DNA of 64,000 nt from Massilia kyonggiensis (GTDB lineage: Bacteria > Pseudomonadota > Gammaproteobacteria > Burkholderiales > Burkholderiaceae_D), in contig NZ_JANUGY010000001.1 in NCBI RefSeq assembly GCF_024756235.1, forward strand, positions 1 through 64,000. Direction: 5' to 3'. A model generated the notes under the pieces. That model searched no databases and was not told the origin of the DNA. It saw only the letters and a list, made by a program, of their open reading frames with translations. Shown here one piece after another: positions 37,186 to 51,001 of this stretch. Both the position numbers and the translations under genes were made by a program. Each line of letters opens with the position of its first letter. Position 1 is the stretch's first letter.

Positions 37186-38016
37186 TCAGAACCAGTCATG
37201 CCAGACCGGCACCACCCCACCCGGCAACGGCGGCAACTGGTCGAACTCGACGCGCGACTCCCCCGGCGCATGGAAGTCCGTCCCGCGCGACGCCAGAAAG
37301 CCGTAGCGGCGCGCCACCTCGGCATACGTCGCGTACTGGTCCGGCGTATGGCTGCCCGTGACGACCTCGATGGCATTGCCGCCGAGCTGCTTGAACTCGT
37401 CGAACAGCGCACCCTCGGCCGTCGCGTCGAAGCGGTAGCGGCCCGGGTGCGCGATCACGGCGATGCCGCCGGCCGCGCGGATCCAGCCCATCGCATCGGC
37501 CAGTGTGGCCCAGCGGTGCGGCACGTAGCCCGGCTTGCCCTCCGTGAGATAGCGGCGGAACACCTCCGACGTCGTCGAACAGACGCCGACCTCGCACAGG
37601 TAGCGCGCGAAGTGGGTGCGCGACAGCAGGTCCGGGTTGCCGACATATTTCAGCGCGCCTTCGTAGGCGTTCGGGATGCCGGCCTGGTCGAGCTGCGCGG
37701 CAATCTCGCGCCCGCGCGCGTCGCGCCCGTTGCGCGTGGCGGCCAGGCCCTGCACGAGGGTCGGATTGTCTTCGTCGACCCGCAGGCCGACCAGGTGGAT
37801 GGTCTCGCCGGCCCACGTCACGGAAATCTCCACGCCGGACACGAAGCGCATGCCCAGCTCCTCGGCCCTGGCGCGCGCGGCCTTGATGCCGCCGATCTCG
37901 TCGTGATCCGTCAGCGCCCACACGTCGACGCCGCCCTTGCGGGCATACGCGGCCACGGCGGCGGGTGCGAGCACGCCGTCGGAGACGTTGGAGTGGCAGT
38001 GGAGGTCGACTTTCAT
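37186..38016 (-). CDS. PHP-domain phosphoesterase (nucleoside 3',5'-bisphosphate phosphatase type)
   Basis: 276-residue cytoplasmic metal-dependent phosphatase of the PHP family, like YciV/RNase AM, which removes the 3'-phosphate of pAp and trims RNA 5' ends. Metal-binding motifs: DLHCHSNVSDG at the N-terminus, LTDHDEIGG, SGVEISVTW, IAHPGRY and SRGTDFHAPGE. I chose the ATG before KVDLHCH (38016); an ATG nine bases upstream is also in frame. First gene of the run leading to htpX and trpS. Confidence 0.88.
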   Translation of the reverse strand: MKVDLHCHSNVSDGVLAPAAVAAYARKGGVDVWALTDHDEIGGIKAARARAEELGMRFVSGVEISVTWAGETIHLVGLRVDEDNPTLVQGLAATRNGRDARGREIAAQLDQAGIPNAYEGALKYVGNPDLLSRTHFARYLCEVGVCSTTSEVFRRYLTEGKPGYVPHRWATLADAMGWIRAAGGIAVIAHPGRYRFDATAEGALFDEFKQLGGNAIEVVTGSHTPDQYATYAEVARRYGFLASRGTDFHAPGESRVEFDQLPPLPGGVVPVWHDWF

Positions 38017-38065
38017 GGGCAGCATCCGGACAGGGTATCTTTTCGAGATACCATTGTACGCGGTG

Positions 38066-38944
38066 TTAACCCGCGAGGAACTCCTCGATCATGCGCGCCA
38101 GCACTTCGGGTTGATCGTGATGCAGCATGTGGCCCGCATCGGGCATCATGCGCGGCGTGACTTTCGCCAGTTGCGCGAGCCGGCGATCGACTTCGTGGCG
38201 CGCCTCTTCCTTCGGGCCCATCCAGCGCCACATGTCCGTATGCTCGGCCTCGACCCACAGCACGGGCGCCGTGATGCGGCGCCAGCACGCGAGCACCTCT
38301 TCCGCCTGGTACAGCAGCGGCCCCGGCATCTTGTGCGCCGGGTCGCCCAGGATTTCCCATTCGCCCTGCGCGTTCTGCGCGGCCCAGTGCTGCGCGAGGA
38401 AGGCGGCGCGGTCGGCCGGCAGGCGCGGGTTGGTCTTTTGCAAACGCGTCGCCACCTCATCGAGGCTGGCGTAGCCGCGCATGACGGGCGGCGCCTTCAC
38501 CTCGTCCAGCCACTTCGCGTAGCGGCCCGGCGCCTGTTCGGGGCGCGTGGCGGGCAGTCCGAAACCTTCCAGGTTGATCAGCTTCGCGATGCGCTCCGGC
38601 CGCACGCCCGCATACACGCTCACGATATTGCCGCCCATGCTGTGGCCCAGCAGGTTCACGGGTTCGTCCGGCGAGTAATGGTCGAGGATCGCTTCGAGGT
38701 CGGCGAAGTAGTCGGGGAACCAGTACGTGTCGTTGCCGGAGCGCTCGGTGAGGCCGAAGCCGCGCCAGTCGTGGGCGATCACGTGCCAGTCGCCCTGCAA
38801 CGCGTCGACGACGAACTGGAACGACGCCGACATGTCCATCCAGCCATGCGCCATGAACAGCTTGGGCGCGCCCTCGCGGCCCCAGTGGCGGACGTGGGTG
38901 CGCAGGCCGCGGATGGTGAGGAATTCGGAGCGGGACGGTGTCAT
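38066..38944 (-). CDS. Alpha/beta hydrolase
   Basis: 292-residue alpha/beta hydrolase-fold enzyme. The nucleophile elbow GHSMGG, the oxyanion HGWMDMSASF segment, DWRGFGLTERSG and a C-terminal catalytic HMLHHDQPEV are all visible; the acid is probably in WVEAEHTDMW. Substrate unknown; haloalkane dehalogenase-like and esterase-like enzymes share this pattern. AGGAA ribosome site; TATAAT at 38991-38986 on this strand. Divergent from the gamma-carbonic anhydrase gene. Confidence 0.87.
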   Translation of the reverse strand: MTPSRSEFLTIRGLRTHVRHWGREGAPKLFMAHGWMDMSASFQFVVDALQGDWHVIAHDWRGFGLTERSGNDTYWFPDYFADLEAILDHYSPDEPVNLLGHSMGGNIVSVYAGVRPERIAKLINLEGFGLPATRPEQAPGRYAKWLDEVKAPPVMRGYASLDEVATRLQKTNPRLPADRAAFLAQHWAAQNAQGEWEILGDPAHKMPGPLLYQAEEVLACWRRITAPVLWVEAEHTDMWRWMGPKEEARHEVDRRLAQLAKVTPRMMPDAGHMLHHDQPEVLARMIEEFLAG

Positions 38945-39088
38945 GGCAGTTCCTGTTTGCGAGTTAAATTAGTACGACCGTTCGCATTATAAGCATGAAG
39001 CTTGTAATCCTGAAGGCCAACCCCATCTGGGCTCCTTACGAGCGTGAAGGCGTAAAATACGGGCATCTCAACCTTCCGCGAGCACTCC

Positions 39089-39613
39089 ATGGCGATTTAC
39101 CAGCTGGGCGAAGATGCGCCCGAGATCGATCCTTCGGCCTATATCGCCGATTCGGCCACGCTGATCGGCAAAGTGACGGTCGAGGCGGATGCCTCGGTGT
39201 GGTCCGGCGTGACGATCCGCGGCGACAACGAGCGCATCACGATCGGTACCGGCAGCAATGTTCAGGAAGGCACGGTGATGCACACGGACATGGGCTTTCC
39301 GCTCGTGCTCGGCAAGAACGTCACCGTCGGCCACCAGGCGATGCTGCACGGCTGCACCGTCGGCGACGGCGCGCTGATCGGCATCCAGGCCGTGGTGCTG
39401 AACGGCGCGAAGATCGGCAAGGGCTGCCTCGTGGGAGCCGGCGCCGTCGTTACCGAAGGCAAGGAATTCCCGGACGGTTCGCTGATCCTGGGGGCGCCGG
39501 CCAAGGTGGTGCGCACGCTCACGGAAGACGACCTGCTCCGCCTGCAGCACAGCGCCGAAAGCTATGTCGCGCGCGGCAAACGCTTCAAGGCGGAGCTCAA
39601 GAAAATCGGATAA
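39089..39613 (+). CDS. Gamma-carbonic anhydrase family protein
   Basis: 174-residue left-handed beta-helix (hexapeptide repeat) protein of the gamma-class carbonic anhydrase family (YrdA/PaaY type), trimeric, binding a metal between subunits. Three ligand histidines are visible in TVMHTDMG and [10 protein letters not shown]. Repeats such as [19 protein letters not shown] run through the protein, and a C-terminal helix follows. Whether it is an active anhydrase is not clear from sequence. Three bases before hslO, so likely cotranscribed. Confidence 0.9.
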   Translation: MAIYQLGEDAPEIDPSAYIADSATLIGKVTVEADASVWSGVTIRGDNERITIGTGSNVQEGTVMHTDMGFPLVLGKNVTVGHQAMLHGCTVGDGALIGIQAVVLNGAKIGKGCLVGAGAVVTEGKEFPDGSLILGAPAKVVRTLTEDDLLRLQHSAESYVARGKRFKAELKKIG

Positions 39614-39616
39614 AGA

Positions 39617-40573
39617 ATGACGACTGATACCAGCAAGGACACCCTCCAGAAATTCATCTTCGACAACGCAGCCGTCCGCGGCGAGCTCGTCGAGATCTCC
39701 AACGCGTGGCGCGAGATCCAGTCGCGCCACGTCTACCCGAAGGCGGTGCGCGCCTTGCTGGGCGAAATGGTCGCCGCGGCGGCGCTGCTGTCCGCCAACC
39801 TCAAGTTCAACGGCTCGATCGTCATGCAGATCCATGGCGATGGCCTGGTGAAGCTGCTCGTCGTCGAGTGCGACGCGAACCTGCGCATGCGCGCCACCGC
39901 CAAGCTGAACGAAGGTGCCGAGGTGCCGGACGACGCGTCCGTCGCCCAGCTGCTGAACCAGCATGGCCGCGGCCGCTTCGTGATCACGCTCGACCCGCAG
40001 GACAAGGTCCCGGGCCAGCAGCCGTACCAGGGCGTCGTGCCGCTCGTCGGCGAGGACATCGCGACCGTCATCGAGAACTACATGCTGCGCTCGGAACAGA
40101 TGGACACCAAGCTGTGGCTGGCGGCCGACGAGAATGTCGCGCGCGGCCTGCTGCTGCAAAAGCTGCCGCGCAATTCCAACGTCGAAGGCCAGGTCAAGCA
40201 GGCCAGCGAGGAAGAAGACCTCGAGACGTGGACCCGCGCCATCATGCTGGGCCAGACGCTGAAGCAGGAAGAACTGCTCACGACCGACGTGGAAACGCTG
40301 CTCCGGCGCCTGTTCTGGGAAGAGACGATCCGCGTGTTCGACCCGCTGCACCCGGCATTCCACTGCTCGTGCTCGCGCGAAAAAGTGGGCAACATGCTCA
40401 AGATGCTGGGCAAGGAAGAAGTCGAGTCCGCCCTGCACGACCTGGGCGAACTGGGCATCAACTGCGACTTCTGCGGCAAGCACTACGGCTTCGACGCCGT
40501 CGACTGCGCCCAGCTATTCGCCAGCGACACGACGGCCGACGCCGTGGCGCCCGCCTCCGGTGTCAAGCACTGA
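39617..40573 (+). CDS. hslO: Redox-regulated chaperone Hsp33
   Basis: Holdase chaperone activated by oxidation. 318 residues, full length. The zinc redox switch is intact: C250 and C252 (CSC), then C283 and C286 (CDFC). The body carries VHGDGLVKLLVVECD-like and GRGRFVITLDP segments typical of the family. ATG three bases after the gamma-carbonic anhydrase stop, with AAAGA upstream. Followed by a possible terminator with a one-base bulge and then dps. Confidence 0.95.
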   Translation: MTTDTSKDTLQKFIFDNAAVRGELVEISNAWREIQSRHVYPKAVRALLGEMVAAAALLSANLKFNGSIVMQIHGDGLVKLLVVECDANLRMRATAKLNEGAEVPDDASVAQLLNQHGRGRFVITLDPQDKVPGQQPYQGVVPLVGEDIATVIENYMLRSEQMDTKLWLAADENVARGLLLQKLPRNSNVEGQVKQASEEEDLETWTRAIMLGQTLKQEELLTTDVETLLRRLFWEETIRVFDPLHPAFHCSCSREKVGNMLKMLGKEEVESALHDLGELGINCDFCGKHYGFDAVDCAQLFASDTTADAVAPASGVKH

Positions 40574-40581
40574 TCGAGCAC

Positions 40582-40609
40582 GGGGCGCCATTGGCGTCCC
40601 CTATCATTT
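40582..40609 (+). terminator. Probable terminator after hslO
   Basis: GGGGCGCC (40582-40589) pairs with GGCGTCCCC (40593-40601) leaving one bulged base; TATCATTTT follows. Moderate quality. Confidence 0.45.
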
Positions 40610-40685
40610 TGATTGGTAATATAAACTGCGGCTATTGGTGGTTCCTGCTAAGCTGTCATCAATGACAAACGGACTGGAGAACACC

Positions 40686-41171
40686 ATGAGCAACATCAAT
40701 ATCGGCATCAGCACCGAAGACCGCGCGAACATTGCCAACGCCCTGTCGCGCGTCCTCGCGGACAGCTACATGCTGTACCTGAAGACCCACAACTTCCACT
40801 GGAACGTGACGGGTCCGATGTTCCAGACGCTGCACATCATGTTCATGGAGCAGTACACGGAACTGTGGAACGCGCTGGACAACATCGCCGAACGCATCCG
40901 CGCCCTCGGTCACTTCGCGCCGGGCACCTATGCCCGCTTCGTTGAACTGTCGTCGATCAAGGAAGAAGCCGGCGTGCCGAACGCGCAGGAAATGATCCGC
41001 CAGCTCGTCGAAGGCCAGGAAGCGCTGATCCGCACCGTACGCGAAGCGTTCAAGATTGCCGACGAGGCCAATGACCAGCCGAGCGCCGGCATGCTGAGCG
41101 ACCGGATGGAAATCCACGAAAAGAATGCGTGGATGCTGCGTTCGTTCCTCGAGAACGGCCAGGGCGCCTGA
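40686..41171 (+). CDS. dps: Dps-family ferritin-like DNA-protecting protein
   Basis: Mini-ferritin of 161 residues that oxidises and stores iron and protects DNA under peroxide stress or starvation. Ferroxidase ligands of the intersubunit site are visible in HNFHWNVTGPMFQTLH and DNIAERIRALG. ATG at 40686 with GGAG seven bases upstream; a longer in-frame start at 40635 is unlikely. Own promoter region of about 85 bases. Stops seven bases short of the convergent kinase gene; a short hairpin covers both stops. Confidence 0.93.
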   Translation: MSNINIGISTEDRANIANALSRVLADSYMLYLKTHNFHWNVTGPMFQTLHIMFMEQYTELWNALDNIAERIRALGHFAPGTYARFVELSSIKEEAGVPNAQEMIRQLVEGQEALIRTVREAFKIADEANDQPSAGMLSDRMEIHEKNAWMLRSFLENGQGA

Positions 41172-41183
41172 GCCGCACTCAGG
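41167..41183. terminator. Short hairpin across two convergent stop codons
   Basis: CCTGAG (41167-41172) and CTCAGG (41178-41183) with a 5-base loop; the dps stop and the kinase stop both lie inside it. No T run on either strand, so termination strength is doubtful. Confidence 0.35.
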
Positions 41184-42822
41184 CCGGTGCAGGCGGCCGG
41201 CCGGCGGCGCGCAGCAGCGCGTCGGCCAGCTCCCGCATCGTGAACGGCTTACGCACGAACGTGGCGTTTACGCCCTGCAGGCGCATGGGATCGAGCATGT
41301 AACCGCTGACAAGCACCACCGGCACGCCGGGACGGTGCTCGGCCAGCCAGCGTGCGAGCCCGATGCCGTCCATCGAACCGGGCATCATGACGTCCGACAG
41401 GACGACGTCGACGTCATCCAGGCCGGCCGCCATGGCGGCATCCGCGCCATCCACGAGCGCCGCGGCGGCGCCGAGGCTTTCCAGCAGGGCCAGGGTCGTC
41501 CCGGCGACGTCGGGGTCGTCTTCGACGCACAGCACGCGCAGCCCCGCCAGGCGTGCATGGCCCCCGGCCGATGGCGCCGCGATCCCGGCCTCGGGCTGCG
41601 CGGCGGCACGCGGCAGCAGGATGCCGACCGTGGTGCCGACGTGCTCGCGCCGGATGAAGGCGCGGCCATGGCTCTGGATCGCGAAGCCGTACACCTGCGA
41701 CAGACCGAGCCCTGTTCCCTTGCCCACCGGCTTGGTCGTGAAGAACGGCTCGAACGCCTGGCGCGCCGTCTCTTCGGACATGCCCTCGCCGTCGTCCGTC
41801 AGGGTCAGTGCGACGAAATCGCCTTCCAGTCCATCCGCTTCCGGGAAGGCCGGGTCTGGCAGCGTACAGTTATGCGCGGCCAGCAGCAGCGCGCCGCCGT
41901 CCGGCATCGCATCGCGCGCATTGCCCACGATGTTCAGCAATGCCGCGTCGAGCTGTGCCGGATCGGCCATGACGGGCCAGGTATCGCGCGCCACGCGCCG
42001 GTGCAGGCGGGTCCCGGGGCCCATTGCCCGCAGCATGAGGTCGGCCGTCGCGTGCAGGTGCGTGCGCAGGTTCAGCACGATGTTCGCCAGCGGCTGGCGC
42101 CGCGCATAGGCGAGCAGTTGCTGGGTGAGTGCGGCACCGCGCCCGGCGGCGCGCGCGATGCCGTCCAGGGCGCGCGCGGTACGCGCGTCGGGCGCCGGAC
42201 CGAGAAACATGCGCACCAGCGTCTCGCCGCCCGAAATCACCTGCAGCATGTTGTTGAAGTCATGGGCGATGCCGCCCGTGAGGCGGCCCAGCGATTCCAG
42301 CCGGCGCGCTTCGGCCAGCGCCTGTTCGACGCGGCGGCGCTCCTGGACTTCATGCTCGAGCGCGCGGGTGCGTTCGGCGACGGCCGCCTCCAGTTCGCCG
42401 AGGTGGTCGCGCACGGCGAACTGCAGGCGGCGCGCCCGCACCGCCGAACGGAACGCCATCAATAGCGCCTGGCGCGTGGTCGGGCGCGTCAGCAGCGTCA
42501 CGTTGCCGATGCCCGCCAGGCGGACGAAACGGTCGGTATCGATCCCGCTGCCGCTGCCGGCCAGCGCCACGAACGGCAGGTCGGACCAGGACGGCTGACG
42601 CCGCAGCACGGCGTCGAGTGCATCCACCGAACACTGCGCGAGGCCCTCTTCCGTCACCACGGCGGCCAGCACGTGTTCGTCCAGCGCCGCGTAGAACGCC
42701 GCCGGGTCGGCGTGCAGGCGTAACGTGACGTCTTCCGTGCCAAGCACGCTTTGCAGGACGGCCTCGTCGCCCGGCAGCGGTGCGAAGACCGCGACGACGC
42801 CCTGCAATGCTTCATGCCTCAA
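41179..42822 (-). CDS. Hybrid histidine kinase with degenerate N-terminal receiver, TTG start
   Basis: 547-residue soluble kinase. The N-terminal 130 residues look like a receiver fold without the acceptor Asp. A coiled coil follows, then HisKA with the GGIAHDFNNML phospho-histidine motif, ATPase motifs (NIVGNARDAMPDGG, DDGEGM, GTGLGLSQVYG) and a C-terminal receiver with acceptor Asp in VVLSDVMMPGSMDG. The start is TTG at 42822: GGAGG lies six bases upstream and no ATG fits. It overlaps the end of the KaiC-like gene by 11 bases, so both are coupled. The pairing suggests the KaiC-like ATPase feeds this kinase. Confidence 0.85.
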   Translation of the reverse strand: MRHEALQGVVAVFAPLPGDEAVLQSVLGTEDVTLRLHADPAAFYAALDEHVLAAVVTEEGLAQCSVDALDAVLRRQPSWSDLPFVALAGSGSGIDTDRFVRLAGIGNVTLLTRPTTRQALLMAFRSAVRARRLQFAVRDHLGELEAAVAERTRALEHEVQERRRVEQALAEARRLESLGRLTGGIAHDFNNMLQVISGGETLVRMFLGPAPDARTARALDGIARAAGRGAALTQQLLAYARRQPLANIVLNLRTHLHATADLMLRAMGPGTRLHRRVARDTWPVMADPAQLDAALLNIVGNARDAMPDGGALLLAAHNCTLPDPAFPEADGLEGDFVALTLTDDGEGMSEETARQAFEPFFTTKPVGKGTGLGLSQVYGFAIQSHGRAFIRREHVGTTVGILLPRAAAQPEAGIAAPSAGGHARLAGLRVLCVEDDPDVAGTTLALLESLGAAAALVDGADAAMAAGLDDVDVVLSDVMMPGSMDGIGLARWLAEHRPGVPVVLVSGYMLDPMRLQGVNATFVRKPFTMRELADALLRAAGRPPAPA

Positions 42823-44296
42823 GAGGAGCCTCCCCCGCCAGGCCGTCCGGCGCGTCGATGCGCGCGCCGATCCGCACGCCGTCTTCCGCCAGGTGCATCG
42901 CACAGAGGTCGTGCGAGTGCCGGCCGCCCCGCTTCTTGAGCACGCAGATGGCCTTGCGCACGACGTTGTCCTGTTCGTAGTAGCGCAGCGAGATGATGTT
43001 GTCGGTGATGATGCTGAGCGCGTCCGGTTCCTTCGACGTGTCCAGCCGTGCCGAGTGCGCGCCGATGACGATCGCCAGGACGTTCATGTTGCTCAGGTAG
43101 GAAAACAGTTCATTCATCTGCAGGAGCAGGGACTTCTCCTCGCGGATGACGTCGAGGTACGAGTTGATGCTGTCGATGATGATCAGGCGCGCGTCCTGGT
43201 CCTCGACGAGACGCCTGACGTTCCAGATGAACTCGCCGGGCGAGATGCGCGACGGGTTCACGCGCCGCAGGAAGAAATGGCGCGGCGTGCCGTCCTGCTT
43301 GACGCCACCCGCCGGTCCCTGTCCCACGTTGCTGCCCTCGCCCCCGCCCATGTGGGCGACGAGGCGCGAACGCAGCGTCGTCTCCGACTCGTCGAACGTG
43401 AAATAGCCGACCCGATGGCCGGCCCGCACCGTCGCGAGCGCATACTGCAGCGCGAGCGTGGTCTTGCCGACGCCGGAGGGCCCGAGGATCATCGTCGAGC
43501 TGCCGGTCGCCAGCGGGCCGCCGACCAGTTCGTCCAGCCGCTCGACGCCGCTCAGGATGTCGATGGGCGGGCCGTCGCGGTGATGTTCTTGCGCGATCAG
43601 GCTGGGAAACACCAGCAGTTCGCCGGTCTGGATGACGTAGTCGTGCCATCCGCTCTGGAAGTCGCCGCCGCGCAGCTTGACCACGCGCATGCGGCGCCGC
43701 GCCGCGCCGAAGCTGCGCTCGATCTGTTCCAGCGTCACCACGCCGTGCACGGCACTTTGCAGCTCGTACTCGCGGCCGTCCGAGGTCAGGTCGTCGAGCA
43801 GCAGGACCGTCGCGCCCGCCTGGGTCAGGCGCTGGCGCAACGCGATGATCTGGCGCCGGTAGTGGGCGCTGTCGCGCGCCAGCAACCGGATCTCCACCAT
43901 GGAATCGATGACGACGCGGTCGGCGCCGGCCGCGTCGACGCAATCGGCGATGCGGTCGACGAGGGCCGACAGTTCCGACTCCGTGGGCAGCAGGATGGTT
44001 TGCGGTGCGGGCTGGTCGGACGGCAACGGCATCGCTTCGATGACCTGGATGCCGTCCAGGCTCCAGCCATGGTTGTGTGCCGTCGCGTGCAATTCCTGTG
44101 CGGTTTCCGACAGGGTCAGGTAGAGACCGCGATCGCCCTGCTTGATACCTTCGATCAGGTAACGCAATCCCAGCGTTGTCTTGCCGGTGCCCGGCCTGCC
44201 TTCGATCAGGTGGATGCGCTGGCGCAGCAGGCCGCCGCGCAGGATGGCGTCGAGTTCGGGGACGCCGGTAACGATACGGGTGAGTTCGGGAGCCAT
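42812..44296 (-). CDS. KaiC-like double-ATPase signalling protein
   Basis: 494-residue protein with two RecA/KaiC-type ATPase domains. Walker A motifs are GRPGTGKTT (33-41) and GPSGVGKTT (272-280). Each is followed by a KaiC-type acidic ET/ES (LSETAQE near 64, FDESETTL near 307) and Walker B strands (ADRVVIDSM, ARLIIIDSI). KaiC proteins of non-cyanobacteria often work with histidine kinases in stress responses, and this gene overlaps one. No kaiB or kaiA is visible in the window. ATG at 44296; divergent from the PAAR gene. Confidence 0.9.
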   Translation of the reverse strand: MAPELTRIVTGVPELDAILRGGLLRQRIHLIEGRPGTGKTTLGLRYLIEGIKQGDRGLYLTLSETAQELHATAHNHGWSLDGIQVIEAMPLPSDQPAPQTILLPTESELSALVDRIADCVDAAGADRVVIDSMVEIRLLARDSAHYRRQIIALRQRLTQAGATVLLLDDLTSDGREYELQSAVHGVVTLEQIERSFGAARRRMRVVKLRGGDFQSGWHDYVIQTGELLVFPSLIAQEHHRDGPPIDILSGVERLDELVGGPLATGSSTMILGPSGVGKTTLALQYALATVRAGHRVGYFTFDESETTLRSRLVAHMGGGEGSNVGQGPAGGVKQDGTPRHFFLRRVNPSRISPGEFIWNVRRLVEDQDARLIIIDSINSYLDVIREEKSLLLQMNELFSYLSNMNVLAIVIGAHSARLDTSKEPDALSIITDNIISLRYYEQDNVVRKAICVLKKRGGRHSHDLCAMHLAEDGVRIGARIDAPDGLAGEAPLEA

Positions 44297-44628
44297 GTCG
44301 ACCTTTCGGATAGATGTCCCATGGTCCAGTTACTCGAGTAGCATGTCGGTTGGCATTCTAACAAAGCCGCACACATTAATTGTGTTGATTGCAACATTTG
44401 TTAAATGAACCGGCCGATGCGGCATCCTCTTTATTGCCCATCGGAAGTCAACCGCCAACCCTGTCGGAATTGCCTGATTCCGGATGTGTGGCAGGTTCAA
44501 CTTGCGTTGCATCAATTGGCATAAATCAACGCCGCGTTTCAATGGCGTCCAGTGTACGAACCCGTGCACTGATCACCGGGAATGTGTCGCTTTTTCGCGT
44601 CCCGTTTTGCAAACTTTTGGAGAACCGG
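44297..44628. other. AT-rich divergent region between the KaiC-like and PAAR genes
   Basis: 332 bases, more AT-rich than the genes. It contains an ACACA-N5-TGTGT repeat (44371-44385) and TTGGC-ATAA-ATCAA at 44516-44529, which resembles an FNR/Anr box (TTGAT-N4-ATCAA) with two mismatches. GGAG precedes the PAAR gene. No clear -35/-10 pair or gene found. Confidence 0.4.
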
Positions 44629-45048
44629 ATGAAATCAGTACGTGCCAATGATGCAGCTTCCTCCACCAACACAGCCACAGCCCAGGGCGCGCCCCGCAAA
44701 GTCATCGCCCGCTACCCCATCGCCACGATCGGCTCGCGCACCCGCCGCGGCGGCGAAGTCGTGCTCGCGTCGCAGGGCGAGCCGGCGGACGATTTCCGTA
44801 TCGCCTGCGTGGGCGACCGGGTCCGTTATCCGGACGGCAGCGAGAGCGTGATCGTGTCGGGCGCCGGGCATGCGTCGACGTATGCGAACCGGCCGATCGC
44901 CCTCGTGGGCAGCCATATCGCGAACGGCGACTGCATCGTCGCCCGTGCGCAGAGCATCGGCGAGATCGTCGTCGTGGAAGGAGAACCGATTGCCGGCCTG
45001 CTGGAGCCGGGTTATGCGCCGCCGTCCGCCATCGGGGCTGCCGCCTGA
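44629..45048 (+). CDS. PAAR-domain protein
   Basis: 139-residue PAAR-type protein of the short variant with a Pro/Ala-poor N-terminal extension. Motifs PIATIGSRTRRGGEVVLAS, IACVGDRVRYPDGS, VSGAGHAS and VGSHIANGDCIV fit PAAR proteins that tip type VI secretion spikes. No VgrG or other secretion gene is nearby, so it is an orphan here. ATG at 44629 with TTGGAG six bases upstream. Alternative: a PAAR-like protein unrelated to secretion. Confidence 0.78.
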   Translation: MKSVRANDAASSTNTATAQGAPRKVIARYPIATIGSRTRRGGEVVLASQGEPADDFRIACVGDRVRYPDGSESVIVSGAGHASTYANRPIALVGSHIANGDCIVARAQSIGEIVVVEGEPIAGLLEPGYAPPSAIGAAA

Positions 45049-45118
45049 CAGGGCGACCGTCGGCGTGCGCGGCTGCAATCAGTAGCGGCAGCGAACGCCG
45101 GCGGGCGCAGGTACTGAA

Positions 45119-45397
45119 TCAGTTAGGAGCGCCGTCCGCCGGACGGTGCAAATCGATGACCTTCATGATGGCCAACAGACTGTCGAGGCCCATCTCGCCG
45201 CGGTTCATGGCCGCGGCGAGCAGGTCGCGCGGCAGTCCGGCCGCGGCGGCCAGGTGCGTGAGGCCCGCGGAGCGCGCGACCAGCTTCAGCGCTTCCGTCA
45301 TGGCCTCGGGATCGCCGGCATCGAACGCGGCGGCGAGATAGCCCGCGACGGCCTCGAGCGTGTCGAGCGCCGGCGGGGAAGCATCCGTGGGGGTCAT
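45119..45397 (-). CDS. Antitoxin-like DNA-binding protein (HI1420/addiction antidote type), orphan
   Basis: 92-residue protein resembling the addiction-module antidote family (HI1420 type): [36 protein letters not shown], then a helix-turn-helix-like [26 protein letters not shown] at 45397 overlaps the ftsB stop (ATGA). No partner toxin (RelE/HigB-like) lies on either side, so it is an orphan at the end of the pyrG-kdsA-eno-ftsB operon. It may have been recruited as a regulator. Confidence 0.72.
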   Translation of the reverse strand: MTPTDASPPALDTLEAVAGYLAAAFDAGDPEAMTEALKLVARSAGLTHLAAAAGLPRDLLAAAMNRGEMGLDSLLAIMKVIDLHRPADGAPN

Positions 45398-45738
45398 GGC
45401 GTGCCCTTCTTGACCTTCGGCGGCGGCGGAGGCGGCGGTTCCGTCATCATGACGGCCGGCTTCTCGTCCTTGCGCAGCACCTGCACGAAGATCTCGTTCG
45501 ACTTGATCATGCCCAGTTCGTAGCGCGCGCGTTCCTCGACGGCGCCGAGGCCATCCTTCAGGTCGCGCACTTCCGATTCCAGCTTGGCGTTGCGGGCCTT
45601 CAGCTGTTCGGTCTTGGCACGGGAAGCCGCCACCTGGGATTCCAGGTCGGCCACGGTAAGCCAGCCGCCCTTCCCCAGCCACAGGGGATACTGGATCAGC
45701 AGCAGCAGGGCTGCCAGGGCAAGGGTGATGAGGCGCAT
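45394..45738 (-). CDS. ftsB: Cell division protein FtsB
   Basis: Bitopic divisome protein of 114 residues that pairs with FtsL and FtsQ. N-terminal membrane helix ([18 protein letters not shown]), conserved LWLGKGG, a coiled coil rich in Glu, Lys and Leu, and the [20 protein letters not shown] end of the FtsB domain. The tail is unusual, with a run of prolines before KVKKGTP. Start at the ATG before RLITLA; an in-frame ATG at 45780 is inside the upstream hairpin. Conserved place after eno. Confidence 0.92.
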   Translation of the reverse strand: MRLITLALAALLLLIQYPLWLGKGGWLTVADLESQVAASRAKTEQLKARNAKLESEVRDLKDGLGAVEERARYELGMIKSNEIFVQVLRKDEKPAVMMTEPPPPPPPKVKKGTP

Positions 45739-45763
45739 GGATGAATACGGCTGGGCGAAATGA

Positions 45764-45795
45764 CGACGCGGGCCCGGCACACCGGGCCCGCGTCG
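45764..45795 (-). terminator. Strong hairpin between eno and ftsB
   Basis: Perfect 14-bp stem CGACGCGGGCCCGG/CCGGGCCCGCGTCG with a 4-base loop, starting 11 bases after the eno stop. Followed on the minus strand by TCATTTCG rather than a T run. Probably a partial terminator or 3' stabiliser of eno mRNA that sets a lower level of ftsB. Confidence 0.65.
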
Positions 45796-45806
45796 ATACT
45801 ACAGCA

Positions 45807-47099
<1,293 letters not shown>

Positions 47100-47217
47100 T
47101 CAATCTCCAGAAAGTAAAAAAAGCCAAAGCGCGAAACGACGCGCGAAGCCGCAGGGCGCGCCGTTGCTTGATCAGTCGGGGCGCGGTTCGGCGGGTAGCC
47201 GGCGCACGCCCCACGTA

Positions 47218-50991
<3,774 letters not shown>

Positions 50992-51001
50992 GGAACCGGA
51001 C

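Noticed and set aside
38995..39627. Open frame beginning at an ATG upstream of the gamma-carbonic anhydrase gene
   Set aside because: It runs through the real gene in another frame and yields an Arg-rich translation without domains.
44488..44510. Possible sigma-54 promoter (TGGCA...TTGC) before the PAAR gene
   Set aside because: The GG to GC distance is two bases too long for sigma-54.
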